This document shows, piece after piece, positions 46,501 through 57,900 of a stretch of DNA of 64,000 nucleotides. Made by a program: the position numbers and the translations under genes. A model generated the notes under the pieces. That model saw only the letters and a list, made by a program, of their open reading frames with translations, was not told where the DNA came from and ran no database searches. The first letter of the stretch is position 1; every line of letters starts with the position of its first letter. Source of the stretch: Desmodesmus armatus (lineage: Eukaryota; Chlorophyta; Chlorophyceae; Sphaeropleales; Scenedesmaceae); NCBI GenBank assembly GCA_007449985.2, contig VIIQ02000073.1, forward strand, positions 62,001-126,000. The letters are read 5' to 3'.

Positions 46501-47864
46501 TGGTGACACAGGCCCTGAGCCCCCAGCCACCTGTTGCTGCTGCTGCAGCAGGTGCGCCTGAAGCTCAGCTGCTTGCATCTGCTGCTGCTGTTGTAGAAGC
46601 TGCGCCTGGAGTTGCTGCTGCTGCAGGAGTGCGGCCGCCTGTTGCTGCTGCTGTTGTTGCACGAGCAGCTGCTGCTGCTGCTGCTCCCTCCGCTGCCTGC
46701 GCTGCTGCCTGGTGAACGTCCGCTTGATCTTTGTCTCCCCAAACTCGTAATTGTCATCATCATCACTACTGCTGTCCAAGTCATCGTCAGTCAGTAGATC
46801 ACCAGCCCCACCAGCGGAGGCTGTCTGCTGCTGCTGTTGCTGCATCTGCTGTTGTTGCTGCGCATGTGTTGCTGCCAGCACAGCCAGAGATGTGGCATGG
46901 GACAGTGCTGCTGCTGTTGAAGCCTGGGGGGTCATGTTTAGGCTCCGCATGCTGTTGCGAGGGCTGCCAACAGCAGGTGGGCTTGATCCTGCAGGGCAAA
47001 ATGTGTGGGTAACAAATGGTTTCACGTACATGGGGTTAGAGCCTCCCAGTCTTTGGTAGAGCCAAATATAAAAATAGCATTTTGGATGATTGACAGCACC
47101 TCAGCAACTGCTGACTAGAGGGCGCGGAGCTGTGAAAGCCTGGGGGAAGCAGATGTGCATCAGGCTTTGTCCTCACCAACGTAGCAGACCAAAAAGACCC
47201 TACCTGCAGCAGCTGGATAGGATGTGCCGGGTATTGGCACAGGCGGCGTCGTAGCAATGGCTGGCAGCCCCAACGCCTGGGGAGGCACAACTGGCTGCAT
47301 GCTGGCTGCTGCTGCACTTGCGACACTGCCGTCTGCGCTAGGCCGTGCTGAGCCATGCTGGGCAGCTCTTGTCGGGCTGAGTGGCGGGCTGGTGCTGCTG
47401 CTGCCTCCTGCAGGCTGCAGGGGGTTGACTGGTGTCCCCAGCACCACCCCAATAGGTGCGGATTGCTGATCCTGCAGCTGCCTAGCCTGTTGCTGCTGCT
47501 GTTGCTGAGTGAGTGCAGCAAGGTCTGGCCTCTGCAGGCTCACGCCAGACATGCGTCCCAGGAGTGCTGTGCTGCTGCATGAGCTGGTTGTGCTGTCCCT
47601 CCTGGCAACAGAACCTGAGGGGCCCAGCGGGCTGCGCTGATGTCCCCCCGCATGCTGCTGCGGGTTGGGAGAAGGTTCTGCTTGATTTTGGTATACACCT
47701 GTGCCAGCCTGCTGTGCCGGCAGCTCTGGGCTGCGCTGCTCAAGATTTTGTAAGACCTGTGCTGTCAAGGGACCAGCAGCTGCACCGCTTGAGGCCGCCC
47801 CAGGCTGTCCCTGAAGATTTGATGGTGTTTCTGAGCTTTCAGGTTGTTGTCTGTTGCTGTCCAT
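37516..47864 (-). CDS. MscS-like mechanosensitive channel with EF-hand (MSL/Msy type)
   Basis: Twenty-three exons on the minus strand run from ATG at 47864 to TGA at 37516-37518, giving about 1,739 residues. Exons 1-2 (47204-47864, 45559-46988) encode some 697 low-complexity residues rich in Gln, Ala, Gly and Ser. Four membrane segments follow at about 718-860, from exons at 45040-45215, 44678-44837, 44274-44354 and 43935-44038. After a long loop comes an EF-hand, DKDNDASISLKE (about 1425-1436, exons 40781-40961 and 40588-40647), with all calcium ligands. Next is KDTDSIVNTL, two more membrane segments with LTFVFGNSVRQIFESMLFLF and EHAYDVGDLLEVEL, and the MscS beta domain (YYPNTRLITLPVVNL). 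This order matches plant MSL and fission-yeast Msy channels, which release ions upon membrane stretch. Exon 41392-41732 is one base short of frame. The TGA overlaps a good donor, so a further 3' exon is possible. Confidence 0.88.
42965..43007. repeat. Short tandem repeat in a channel-gene intron
   Basis: Four imperfect units of about 10-11 bp with the core CACGATACAG occur in a row. It is a simple minisatellite. Confidence 0.75.
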
Positions 47865-48332
47865 AGCCGCAATCAACCTTCCAAGGGTGTCTTGCTGCTG
47901 ATGGCTGTCTGCTCTTCACATCAGGCTGCTGCTATGCGCTGGCGCCTCTGAATCTCAGCTACCTCCATACATTATTAAATTTCAAGGTTGAAGGGGAGAT
48001 TAAGCTGGTTCGAAAGAAACTGTACAGCAACCTTGCAAGGTTGGCCAGTCATTGCAGCCAGCTTCTCACCGCTCCCCTCGTCGGATTCGAACTCTTGTAG
48101 AGACGGACATCTCAGCTACAGATGAAGCATGCTTTACCTCCCGAGCGTCAGCTGCCAACTTTCAAACCCAGGGTGGAGGTTGTACAGACCTGCACCTACA
48201 CAGGTGCAATCACTGGGGTTGTGGGGGCATGTACCTTCCAATGCTGCAATTTTTACGATTCATCTTTCCGTTTAGACCTGCTGCACCGGCGTTCAACGGT
48301 TGTGCCACACGACAGCCCCCCCTCTCCCGGAG

Positions 48333-48379
48333 CCCCCCCCCCCCCCCCCCCCGGCCTGCCCCCCCCCCCCCCCCCCCCC
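48333..48379. repeat. Two adjacent poly-C tracts
   Basis: Two runs of about 19 C each are separated by GGCCTG. The minus strand could form a G-quadruplex. Exact run lengths may be unreliable in the assembly. Confidence 0.85.
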
Positions 48380-48820
48380 TTCAGCTTACGGGCCGGTTGC
48401 CAAAAGATATATGAACAGCAGCACACAACAGCTGACTGTTTACCCTGAGACTTTGGGAGGGACACAGGCAGGGAGCAATGTTTCAGGTAAGCAATGCTGG
48501 TCAGAATTCTGGTCAGCCGTCATGACGGCTGGCAGACACAGTGTCTGCTCAGTGACTGAGCAGAGCCTGTCATGCCCCCAACGAGCTGACCAGAGCATCG
48601 ATGCTTTGTTGATTCTGAGGTCAGTACAACCTCACGTCAACCAGCAGACGCCGCACTGAGGCAGTGCTCACTCAAGTTGTTGCATGAGTCTCTAACTGAG
48701 ACCTTGAGCAAGTGTAAGCCTTATGCATTATGAGTGGAGAGTCTCAACTCTCCTCAGACACTCCGACCTGGGTGCACGCATGAATGCAGCTGCACAGCTG
48801 CCTGCGAGTCGAGGTGCAGT

Positions 48821-48850
48821 TGATCATGATTCATGATTCATGATTCATGA
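48821..48850. repeat. TGATTCA heptamer tandem repeat
   Basis: Three to four copies of TGATTCA follow one another, preceded by TGATCA. It is a simple short repeat. Confidence 0.85.
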
Positions 48851-50050
48851 ACAGCTGCATTACATACCAGGGTGCTGCGCTTGCGCCACAAGCTGGGAGC
48901 CATGGGAAGCCCTTTGGACTCCTAGCACTGCTGGTGGCATCCTTGCAAACACGGCCACTTGAACACCCAGCTGCGTGCACATGGATGGCACGGCACATAT
49001 TACTATAAAAACACCCGTGGGTCCCGTCGTCCGTTGGACAGTTGTGGCACATGGACAAGGTCGCATTCCTCTTGCACACCGCAAGATGATGCCTGCTGCT
49101 GCTGCCGGCGCCGGCAGCAGCGGGCACAACAACACTCAACGGGCTGGCTGGGTGCAGCCTTTGCACAACCATCGTGGCAGTTTCTCAAACAGCACAAGGT
49201 CACTTGATGAGCCTGCTGATGACGTCGTCCAGGTTGGAAAGATGTTGGTTTTCATCGCTGCCAGCCTGAGTCTGATGTGTGACAAAGCAGCGCATACACT
49301 TATGATGTTGACATAGAAGTACACATCGCGTTCAGAGGCTACCAGCAAGTCAGTGTGCCCATCAGGGTAATCTTGCCACATGAGTCATGCTGGGTCATGG
49401 CTTTGTACTCAACCCTGTCCTGCTTGTTTAATCGAAGATAATTTGCCCAGGGTGGCTGCACGTACCAACTGGTGTCAAACCCTACTAGTGGTGGCAGGTT
49501 GATCATGACCAGGATCCACACTCTTTGGTTACTGATCCTTCTCGGGGTAACCGACTGGACGGACGAACAATCTGAATTATACCATTTCGCATTTCATTGG
49601 GATTTTGTTGTATGTATGGGGTATCGCTGCAGCCCATGTTCTAGCGGACGTTAACTGGCCCATGTTCCGACAGCCTGCCAGCTCGAGAGGCACACCGATA
49701 TTGGCCATTGATGTAAACAGATAAAACAGCCAGGTATATACTAGCAGGCGCCGCAACTAGTCTGGCAGTTCGTTGCCCTTGTCATGACATTATTGCCTCT
49801 CCGTTCGTGTGGAGACATGTAGCCCGGTTGCCACAGACTTGATTATTTTCCAGTCTGATACCACATCGGCACGAAGTCACCAGACTCGTGATCACAACTG
49901 TGCAACAGATTGTTTGGCGCGCGCGCAGTGTTGAGCTCACGGGCTCGCATTGTTCGTCAGCAGGCTGTTAGCATACATTCTGGAGTAAAGCAGGCTCTTT
50001 TAATCATGGTTCATCTGTCATGCCAGCCGCAGCAGTTGCAGCGCAAGAGG

Positions 50051-52958
50051 ATGCTTGCATTCGTGACAGCAATATTGCTGGGTGTTCACGCAGAAGCATT
50101 GCACATTACGGTAGCAGGTCACACACTGGAATTCGGCAATCCCCTTGGCCACCAGCAGGCAGGTCACCCTGCCCCCCACACAAGCAGCAATGTCAACCTG
50201 GCGAGTGCTCTGTGCCCGGCGGCGTCGATCGGCAATGTGCAGCTGACACCCTTCCCCATGCGGACAGACGATGTGTGTGGCAGCTTTGGACTGAATGTCG
50301 CTAACAATGCTTACGCATGTGTAGCTTTTGGGCAGATGGGTAGCCTTTTAGGCAACCCTCCATTGAGGTGTGCCCCTGATGCTGTCCCAGTGCATCCTGA
50401 CACAGACCCACAAGGTGAGTGCAGCAGAAGGGACGCTTAGGCATATGGGGTGTGCAGTTTCGAAAATACTGGAGCTTACTGCTGCTGTTGACCTCGCAAG
50501 CCACTAGTCATACCTTCAAGGAAGTTCATGTTGAGCAACTGACGCTGGCACCTGTTCCTTGCAAGTACGCATGATAAAGACTTGCCACATTACCAATGCT
50601 GTAGCTGCAGCCTGCTGAGCAGGTGTCTTCACTTTGCTGGCTGCTTCAGCCAGTCTATAGTGCTTCACAGACTGTACTGTGCTGTTGCCGTGCTGTGCAG
50701 GCGTGCCCATTCCCCAGCCACTCCCAGACAGGCGCCAGAACGGTCAGTTGCCTCAGACCCTGCCGGCCAGCCAAGTGCTCAGGACTGAGGGCGCCACTTA
50801 CTCATGGCTGCACAGCCAGGTTCAGCGAGTCTACCTGTATGCTAGCTGTGCAGAGCAGGGCAACCACGCTGCTTGGCAGCCTCCCCAAGGCTGGCAGTTG
50901 CAAAAGTGAGTGTTTAGTCAGTGCCTGCTGATGACTGCCAATTATACCGATTCCAACGCTGGGTGCAGTGGGTGTGCATGCTATCCCATTCAGCAAGCTG
51001 GCTATGGTGTGCAAACGCATGGCTGCTAAGCATAAACTAAGCACAGGCAAGAGCTGAGCGGGTTCATAACAGGGCCTCAACACTATGTGTACACTTTTGA
51101 CTGTGCAGGATGGTCCACATTGCCAATGGCCACCCTGCTGCGCTTGACAAGATGCACAGCCAGCACTTGCATGACAGCAGCCTGCCCTTCATGGCCATCA
51201 TCAAGCAGGAAGCTGCCAGCAGGACAGCCAGCAAGACGGGGTGTCAGGCTTGGGCAAAGCGGGCTGCCTCAGGCGCCAGCAACACATCTGCTGAGCTTTG
51301 TGATGGTGGCGTCTTGGTCTTTGTCATCCGTGGGACAGCTACCCCCTTTGAGTGGACCCTGGGTAAGGCTGTCATCTGCACGCACCCTTCGTCAAACGCT
51401 GCTGCCAACGCCGTTAGCTTAATAGTTCAGACTTTATCAAGCCTCCCAAGCCTCAGCCTGCTGGCCTTCTTGGCATTTACACGGATCCCTGTGCAACACT
51501 GCTTGGCAGTTGCAGATATAGTGGCCATTGCCCTTGGTCGCTGACAGAATGCACCCACAGGACCCTGCACACCCTGCCCCTTCCTCCATTGAAAATATCT
51601 TCTGCTGTTTGCTTTTTGCAGACTACACCTACAAGACCCGGCCCGACCCCAACTACGGTCCAGGCCACTTCCATGAGGGCTTCCTTGCTGTAGCCAACCA
51701 GCTGTGGGACAATGGCATGAAGGAGGCACTGGATGCAGCAGTGACTGCAGGAGATGTCCGCCACATCATCGTTACAGGACACTCCTTGGGAGGAGCTTCC
51801 ACCACTCTGTTGTCATCTAGGGCACAGGTGGGTGCTCGTGTGGACAGCTGGTCACTGGTGGGAGTGGCTACCTGTAGCCTGGACTGGAGCTTGTTTTGCT
51901 TGTTGAGTCAGCACTTGGCGTGTTGAGGTGCATGTGCAGCAACCACCTAAACCTGGCCCAGTGTTCATCATCGTGCTGGTAGTGACTTGACCTGGATCAG
52001 GGAAGATCTCCACACTGCAATGATGATGTTCAATGAACCATTCAATTATTTCAGGGTTATGCCACACATCGCTAAAGCACCTGTACATGTGCTGCTGTAC
52101 CTGTTGCTGTGGCCCCTTGCAGGCCTACCTGGATCAGTCATTGGCAGCACGTGCCCACAGCAATGCAGCTGTGCAAGCTCCCAGCCTGACAGCCGTCATG
52201 TTTGGTGGCCCCAACGTGGGTGATGCCGCCTTTGCTTCCCACTTCAACAAGGTGGTCAATGCACGCAATGTGCAGTACAAGTATGACATCATCTACCAGG
52301 TGAGTCATGCTTTACAACCGCCACAAGGTTGACAAAATAACAAGCATTGCAACAGCAGCAGGAAAGCAGCAGCAGCAGCAGCAGCCACTGACAAAATCAG
52401 GGGTAAAATGTGGTATGGCCTTGCCTTGGATGCAAGCAGCTGTGTGCTGCACAGTGTCGTTGTCCCCTCGGGGTTTTGGTGCTCATATCTTTGGTGCCAT
52501 CTTGCTTGACCAGTCAACATGTGTGCCTGTGACTGCCTGTGCAGGTGCCATGTGCCCCTCAGATTGCAGGCTGCCACAAGCAGTTGGTTGCAGTGCCAAC
52601 AACAGAAGGCAGCCATGTGACAGGCTCATGGTCGTACGCGCGTGTCGGCGGAGAGGTCACATTGGACCTGCAAAACATCCCTGTGCAGCGCGAGGCATGG
52701 AGCAAGATGACAGTGTTCACCCAACAAGACTTTTGCCGCACCCAGGATACCGTGTTGTGGAATGTTGATGCATTGCACTACTGCAGCTACTTCTGCTCCC
52801 TAGGAGCATATGCTGGCCAAGGGGGAAGCTGGTGCAAGCTGTGGCCTGAGGCATCAGGCAGTGAGGCAGATAAGGCTGCAAGTTACTGTTTCCAGGGGGT
52901 GCAGGGAGCAGCGTACCCCAAAGCCCCATCGTTCCCGTTCAAAGACAGGCAGGGCTGA
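50051..52958 (+). CDS. Secreted class 3 (fungal-type) lipase
   Basis: Six exons, 50051-50414, 50701-50905, 51109-51362, 51622-51827, 52123-52299 and 52545-52958, splice in phase to 539 residues. Starting at 50051 gives a signal peptide (MLAFVTAILLGVHAEA). An in-frame ATG at 50006 would add 15 polar residues before it and is less likely. The nucleophile elbow is VTGHSLGG with Ser329. FGGPNVGD follows in the next exon, Asp398 lies in YKYDIIYQVP, and His480 in ALHYCSY; together these form the expected catalytic triad. VFVIRGT, upstream, is the usual oxyanion-loop strand. Class 3 lipases hydrolyse triacylglycerols or membrane glycerolipids. The many Cys residues in the N- and C-terminal parts fit an exported, disulfide-bonded enzyme. 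The chain is longer than typical fungal lipases because of a Cys-rich N-terminal region of about 200 residues. Confidence 0.9.
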
Positions 52959-54770
52959 AGCAAGGACAGCTGGAACCCCTATTCAAATGGCTCTTGTTGT
53001 TCACAAATGTGACATGATGGCTTTTGGGCTGTGATACTGAAGCTTGATGTTGTCCAGCAACACAGTTTTGGCCAAGGCGCAACATGCTTTGGAAGCGTGA
53101 GTTTTGCAACATGCGCCTTGGCTGTCATAGCTTGGTTTTGTGATCAGCTACTGTGGTCGTTTGCCTGCCTGCCTGTTAGGCTTGTATCTGCCTACCACAT
53201 GGCCATGTGGTGCATGCAAACACTTGGATAAAAAAGGGTGCAGGGGTGCACCTCAGTTGGTTGGCTGTTTGATGTGCTGGCAACACATTTATGCTGTCAG
53301 CACGTATGATCACAGCAGACTTGTCCCATTGTTTATCAGATCTGGGTCGGCCTTGCTTGGCACTGCCGCACTGTCCACTTTTGATCCTTCAGGTGGGTGT
53401 ATGAAGCAGTGGCATGTGACTAGCTGCCGAGTGTTGGTGTTTGTGCGCTGTGCCAGCGTATGGTGGTGTTCAGAACTGTGCCTCAGTGATCCGTGTTTCA
53501 CTTGCTGCTTGTGTCCGGTCATATTGAAGAGACCACAGGGGTCCCCTGCCCCAGATGTCAGCTGCGATTGCGCGTGCATAAGCCAATGGCTGCTATGGCT
53601 TGCCTTGACCGTCTTGACTGTTTGAATGACTCCAGCGACCATGTGGGTGGCAGCACTTGTTGATGGATATGTGAATCATGCCTGGCTGCTTTGCTGAGGA
53701 GGTGAGGATCGCTTGGTTGTGTGACAACGTTGGTGGTCTGCATGCACAATGCGGATAATCGCGCTGCAGTAGCGCTGTGATGCTGACCTGAGTGGACTCA
53801 ATATGTTGAAGTCGTGTGTGCTGTCTGAAAAATGTCCTGAGATGGAGGACCTTGCGGGCTTGGCAGACGTGCATGCTGACCCACAAGCACAATTGATGGC
53901 CTTGTTGTTAGGTGCCTGTAGTGTGCCACCATCCACTGCGTAAGTGGGAGAGTGCTTGTACAAATTGCGTCTATGTCTGATCGTTGTGTTGATTACTCGG
54001 CTGGGATATGCCGCTCAGCGGCTGCGGCTGTTGAAGGCATGCACATGTGTTCACCTTGTGGAGCATGTGCTGCTGGATGTCGCATATGTGTAAGATTCCA
54101 TTGTGACAGACCTGCTGTTGGGTTGTGATGTGCTTGATTGCACACCATCACAGGAGCATGCCACCACCAGACTGTACAGTGACATGTCTTATCAAGTTGG
54201 TGCATGTTGTGTAAAGAGTTCGCGCAACTGGCATACCATACGATGGTGCACAGCGCACCCATCACTCTGCGCTTGCCTTGCAGCCCTGCAATGCCAACAC
54301 ACTGTGACAGCGGGGGAAGGTAAGCTTTGCCATGGGCATCGGTCACCAGGCTGGCGGCGTGCACACACCCATGTGTGATACCTGGGGGCTCTCAGCTGTG
54401 CATCGCATCAGGTCCACTAAGCAAGTTCTTGTAATGTCCAGGTGCATGGCCTGACAGGGTCTAGGACTGCCAGCAACTGTCAGCAATTCAAACGGCATCC
54501 CATACTCAATCCTTCTGTTTGCAAGCTCAAGATCGGTTCGACAAGGCCCCACTCATTGCAGTTCCGGTCGTAGACAGGAGACTGTTGTCCTGGAGCGTTG
54601 CTGATTGCCAAGTGCACCCATCCATGAATTGTCAAAACGTCACTATAGGCCTCATAGCTACAGGTGCCAGCTCAGTGTGCTGATGACAGGACTGTCTTCA
54701 AAAACTCACGTTGTGACCTCAACTGTGCGCAGTGTCTGTAACTCATCTCAGCATCAAACTGATACCGTGT

Positions 54771-54807
54771 CCAACTTAAGTTGGATGACCCAAGCTTGGG
54801 TCATCCA
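54771..54807. repeat. Two overlapping perfect palindromes
   Basis: CCAACTTAAGTTGG (54771-54784) is a 14-bp perfect palindrome. It overlaps by three bases a 26-bp perfect palindrome (54782-54807) centred on CCCAAGCTTGGG. They lie about 120 bp beyond the stop codon of the minus-strand USP gene, so they may act in transcript 3' end structure. Confidence 0.85.
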
Positions 54808-54868
54808 GCTCTTCAAAAATAAGCAGAGCTCTCAAGGCTCACTGCCACAGTAAGATGTAACAATGCTC

Positions 54869-54906
54869 AGCCATGAAAACAGCCATGAAAACAGCCATGA
54901 AAACAG
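54869..54906. repeat. Three-copy tandem repeat CAGCCATGAAAA
   Basis: Three copies of a 12-13-bp unit lie directly beyond the stop codon of the USP gene. It is a simple repeat in the 3' untranslated region. Confidence 0.85.
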
Positions 54907-54924
54907 ACAACTAGATTCCCAAGG

Positions 54925-57900
54925 CTAAGAAGCCACACAGAAGCCTTTAACCTTGGGAGGATGTGCATTCAGGTGGGTCACATGCCGTTTTGTGATTGAA
55001 ACATTGTTGTTCAACCACCAATCTGTCACAAAGGACCTCATGCTGTCAAACCAACTGCTGATGGGGGATGCCGACCACAGCTGGTGCATACTATCGTTCT
55101 GCAGCCAGATTCCCAGCTTGAGTGTGACGTCTCTGTGCACAAAGGCAAAAACCAATGGGCCTTTGTTCAAGGTGGCATACATAATCCCCCTCTCCCTCAC
55201 AACAGGCATGAACTCGCTATGGTAAAATTCACAACACGACTTAAATGCCTCCGTGTCAATGTGCCGTGTGATACCACCTGCATATGCATTGAACAATATG
55301 CAGACGACACCCCAGTCAACACTCGTCACGCTGACTGCCCTTTCTATCTTCTTCCTGACGTCTTTGATCTGCTCCTTGACCACTGGATGAGTCAGCAGAA
55401 TCATTGGTGCTCCTCTTGGTGTGACCTGCGTGTCACAACACACGCAGTTGAGTGCGGCATTGGTAGTGAATTTTACGGTCTCCACCCTGACAACGATAGA
55501 CCGCAAATGTCTCAATGCCTCCCTCCGGGTCGCACAGGTTGCCCCGTGCGACAACACACACCACAATTTGATACGGCAAACAACCATGGTGTACGTGTGA
55601 CCTCACAGACTTTGGCTCACCTTGTCATTGGCAGGGGGGTTGTTGCCACCGTCAACACCGTCAACGCCATCACCACACTGCACAACAGCAATGAGGACAA
55701 GGCATATTGACGTCTCCAGTAGTCACAGTGTGGGGACACGGCTTGCCGTGTTGTGAGTGGCGCACAACTATCAATGTATGTGATGCATGAGCATGTATGT
55801 GAAGTGGATGAGTGAATGGCTGGCATAAGCTCTTGAGCGTCATATCTACAAGTGTAACTTGATTTGATTTGTAGTGTGCTTGTGGCATGCGGCGTATTGC
55901 GTGGCTTGGCTTGTCCTTGCTGCCCACCTCGCCGTCCTTGATTGTAGCTGCAGCGACCTTCATGGCGGGTGAGAAGGGGCACGTCGTTGACGGTTGGAGT
56001 GACCAGTAGGGTTGTTGACCGTGCCAAGGTGTGGCGGTGAACAGAAGACCGTAGGTGTTTCAGTGAGTGGCCAGTGGGTTGGTTTGGTTGCAGAAGAACA
56101 CAACATAAATGGTGTGAGTGTTGTGATCGTTGTTTTGCCATAAGCCAGATATGCAGGAGAGGCATAAGCCTAATAATTTGCATACGGGTTGCACATGCGA
56201 CATATGTGACATGGTTGAAGTGACACGCAACCACCAGAGAGGGACTGGGGCCCCCTCTGGGGTCGCACAAGTTGCCCCGTGCGACAACACACACCACGAT
56301 TTGATGCGACACACAACCACCAGAGAGGCGCTGGGCCCCCCTCTGGGGTCGCACAGGTTGCCCCGTGCGACAACACACACCACGACAAGTTGCGACACAC
56401 AACCACCAGAGAGGGGCTGGCCCCCCTCCGGGGTCGCACAGGTTGCCCCGTGTGACAACACACACCACGATTCGATGTGACACACAACCACCAGAGAGGG
56501 GCTGGGCCCCCCTCCGGGTCGCACAGGTTGCCCCGTGCGACAACACACACCACAATTTGATACGGCAAACAACCATGGTGTACGTGTGACCTCACAGACT
56601 TTGGCTCACCTTGTCATTGGCAGGGGGGTTGTTGCCACCGTCAACACCGTCAACGCCATCACCACACTGCACAACAGCAATGAGGACAAGGCATATTGAC
56701 GTCTCCAGTAGTCACAGTGTGGGGACACGGCTTGCCGTGTTGTGAGTGGCGCACAACTATCAATGTATGTGATGCATGAGCATGTATGTGAAGTGGATGA
56801 GTGAATGGCTGGCATAAGCTCTTGAGCGTCATATCTACAAGTGTAACTTGATTTGATTTGTAGTGTGCTTGTGGCATGCGGCGTATTGCGTGGCTTGGCT
56901 TGTCCTTGCTGCCCACCTCGCCGTCCTTGATTGTAGCTGCAGCGACCTTCATGGCGGGTGAGAAGGGGCACGTCGTTGACGGTTGGAGTGACCAGTAGGG
57001 TTGTTGACCGTGCCAAGGTGTGGCGGTGAACAGAAGACCGTAGGTGTTTCAGTGAGTGGCCAGTGGGTTGGTTTGGTTGCAGAAGAACACAACATAAATG
57101 GTGTGAGTGTTGTGATCGTTGTTTTGCCATAAGCCAGATATGCAGGAGAGGCATAAGCCTAATAATTTGCATACGGGTTGCACATGCGACATATGTGACA
57201 TGGTTGAAGTGACACGCAACCACCAGAGAGGCGCTGGGCCCCCCTCTGGGGTCGCACAGGTTGCCCCGTGCGACAACACACACCACGACAAGTTGCGACA
57301 GACAACCACCAGAGAGGGGCTGGGCCCCCCTCCGGGGTCGCACAGGTTGCCCCGTGCGACAACACACACCACAATTTGATACGGCAAACAACCATGGTGT
57401 ACGTGTGACCTCACAGACTTTTGCCCACCTTGTTTGCATCATTGGCAAGGGTGTCATCGTCACTGTCAACATCATCATCGTCACTGTCAACATCATCATC
57501 ATCACAACCCTGCAGAACAGCAATGTAGTCAAGGTGAAATGGTGTTTCCGTCAGTCACAAAGTGGATACAATCAAGTGACAACATACAACTTTGACAACA
57601 ATGATTGGCTCCATAGCTCACCTCCGACGATGTGTCATTGTCTTGTCTCTTGGCACCCGCCTGCTTCTTGACACGTTTGTAACAATTTCGGCACATTGGC
57701 GACATCCCAGTTTTCTTTGTGAGGCCAGTCCATACTCGTGGCTCCGACACTTGGCAAATATTGCAAATACCTACAGAATCAACAAGGGATTGCCGAGGGG
57801 GTGGATGAGACGACATGTGGAGTTTAATCCACTCCCACCAGAGCGTCGTGATGATTTTATGTTGCAGTTTTTGGAACCTAAACAAAAACTAGAGGGTCAT

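Larger units (their letters stand above)
47865..50005. other. Divergent intergenic region between channel and lipase genes
   Basis: No gene is supported. It holds two long C runs (48333-48379), a TGATTCA tandem repeat (48821-48850) and a 14-bp palindrome GCCGTCATGACGGC near 48517. Both promoters (channel to the left, lipase to the right) should lie here. Confidence 0.55.
52959..54924. other. Intergenic region between lipase and USP-type gene
   Basis: No gene with recognisable features was found. It holds two overlapping perfect palindromes (54771-54807) and a 12-13-bp tandem repeat (54869-54906) near the 3' end of the minus-strand USP gene. Confidence 0.55.
55562..57386. repeat. Tandem long repeat (989 and 819 bp units) carrying small exons
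   Basis: The sequence starting CACAATTTGATACGGCAAAC at 55562 recurs at 56551 and again at 57370, so two full units lie in tandem with the start of a third. Units 1 and 2 appear identical over most of their length; their length difference (170 bp) equals two copies of an internal minisatellite of about 85 bp. Each unit begins next to a small in-frame exon of the USP gene. Confidence 0.88.

Noticed and set aside
46550..46900. CAG/CTG-rich tract as a pathological-type repeat expansion
   Set aside because: The polyGln tracts are interrupted and common in algal genes of this base composition; there is no pure long run.
48075..48110. A tRNA-like T-loop sequence (GTTCGAATC on the minus strand)
   Set aside because: The flanking bases do not pair into a five-base T stem, and no anticodon or acceptor stem could be found.
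55617..57532. Long minus-strand open frames of about 310 codons across the tandem repeats
   Set aside because: They read through intron sequence and minisatellite; the peptide repeats come from repeated DNA, and the spliced exon model explains the conserved parts better.
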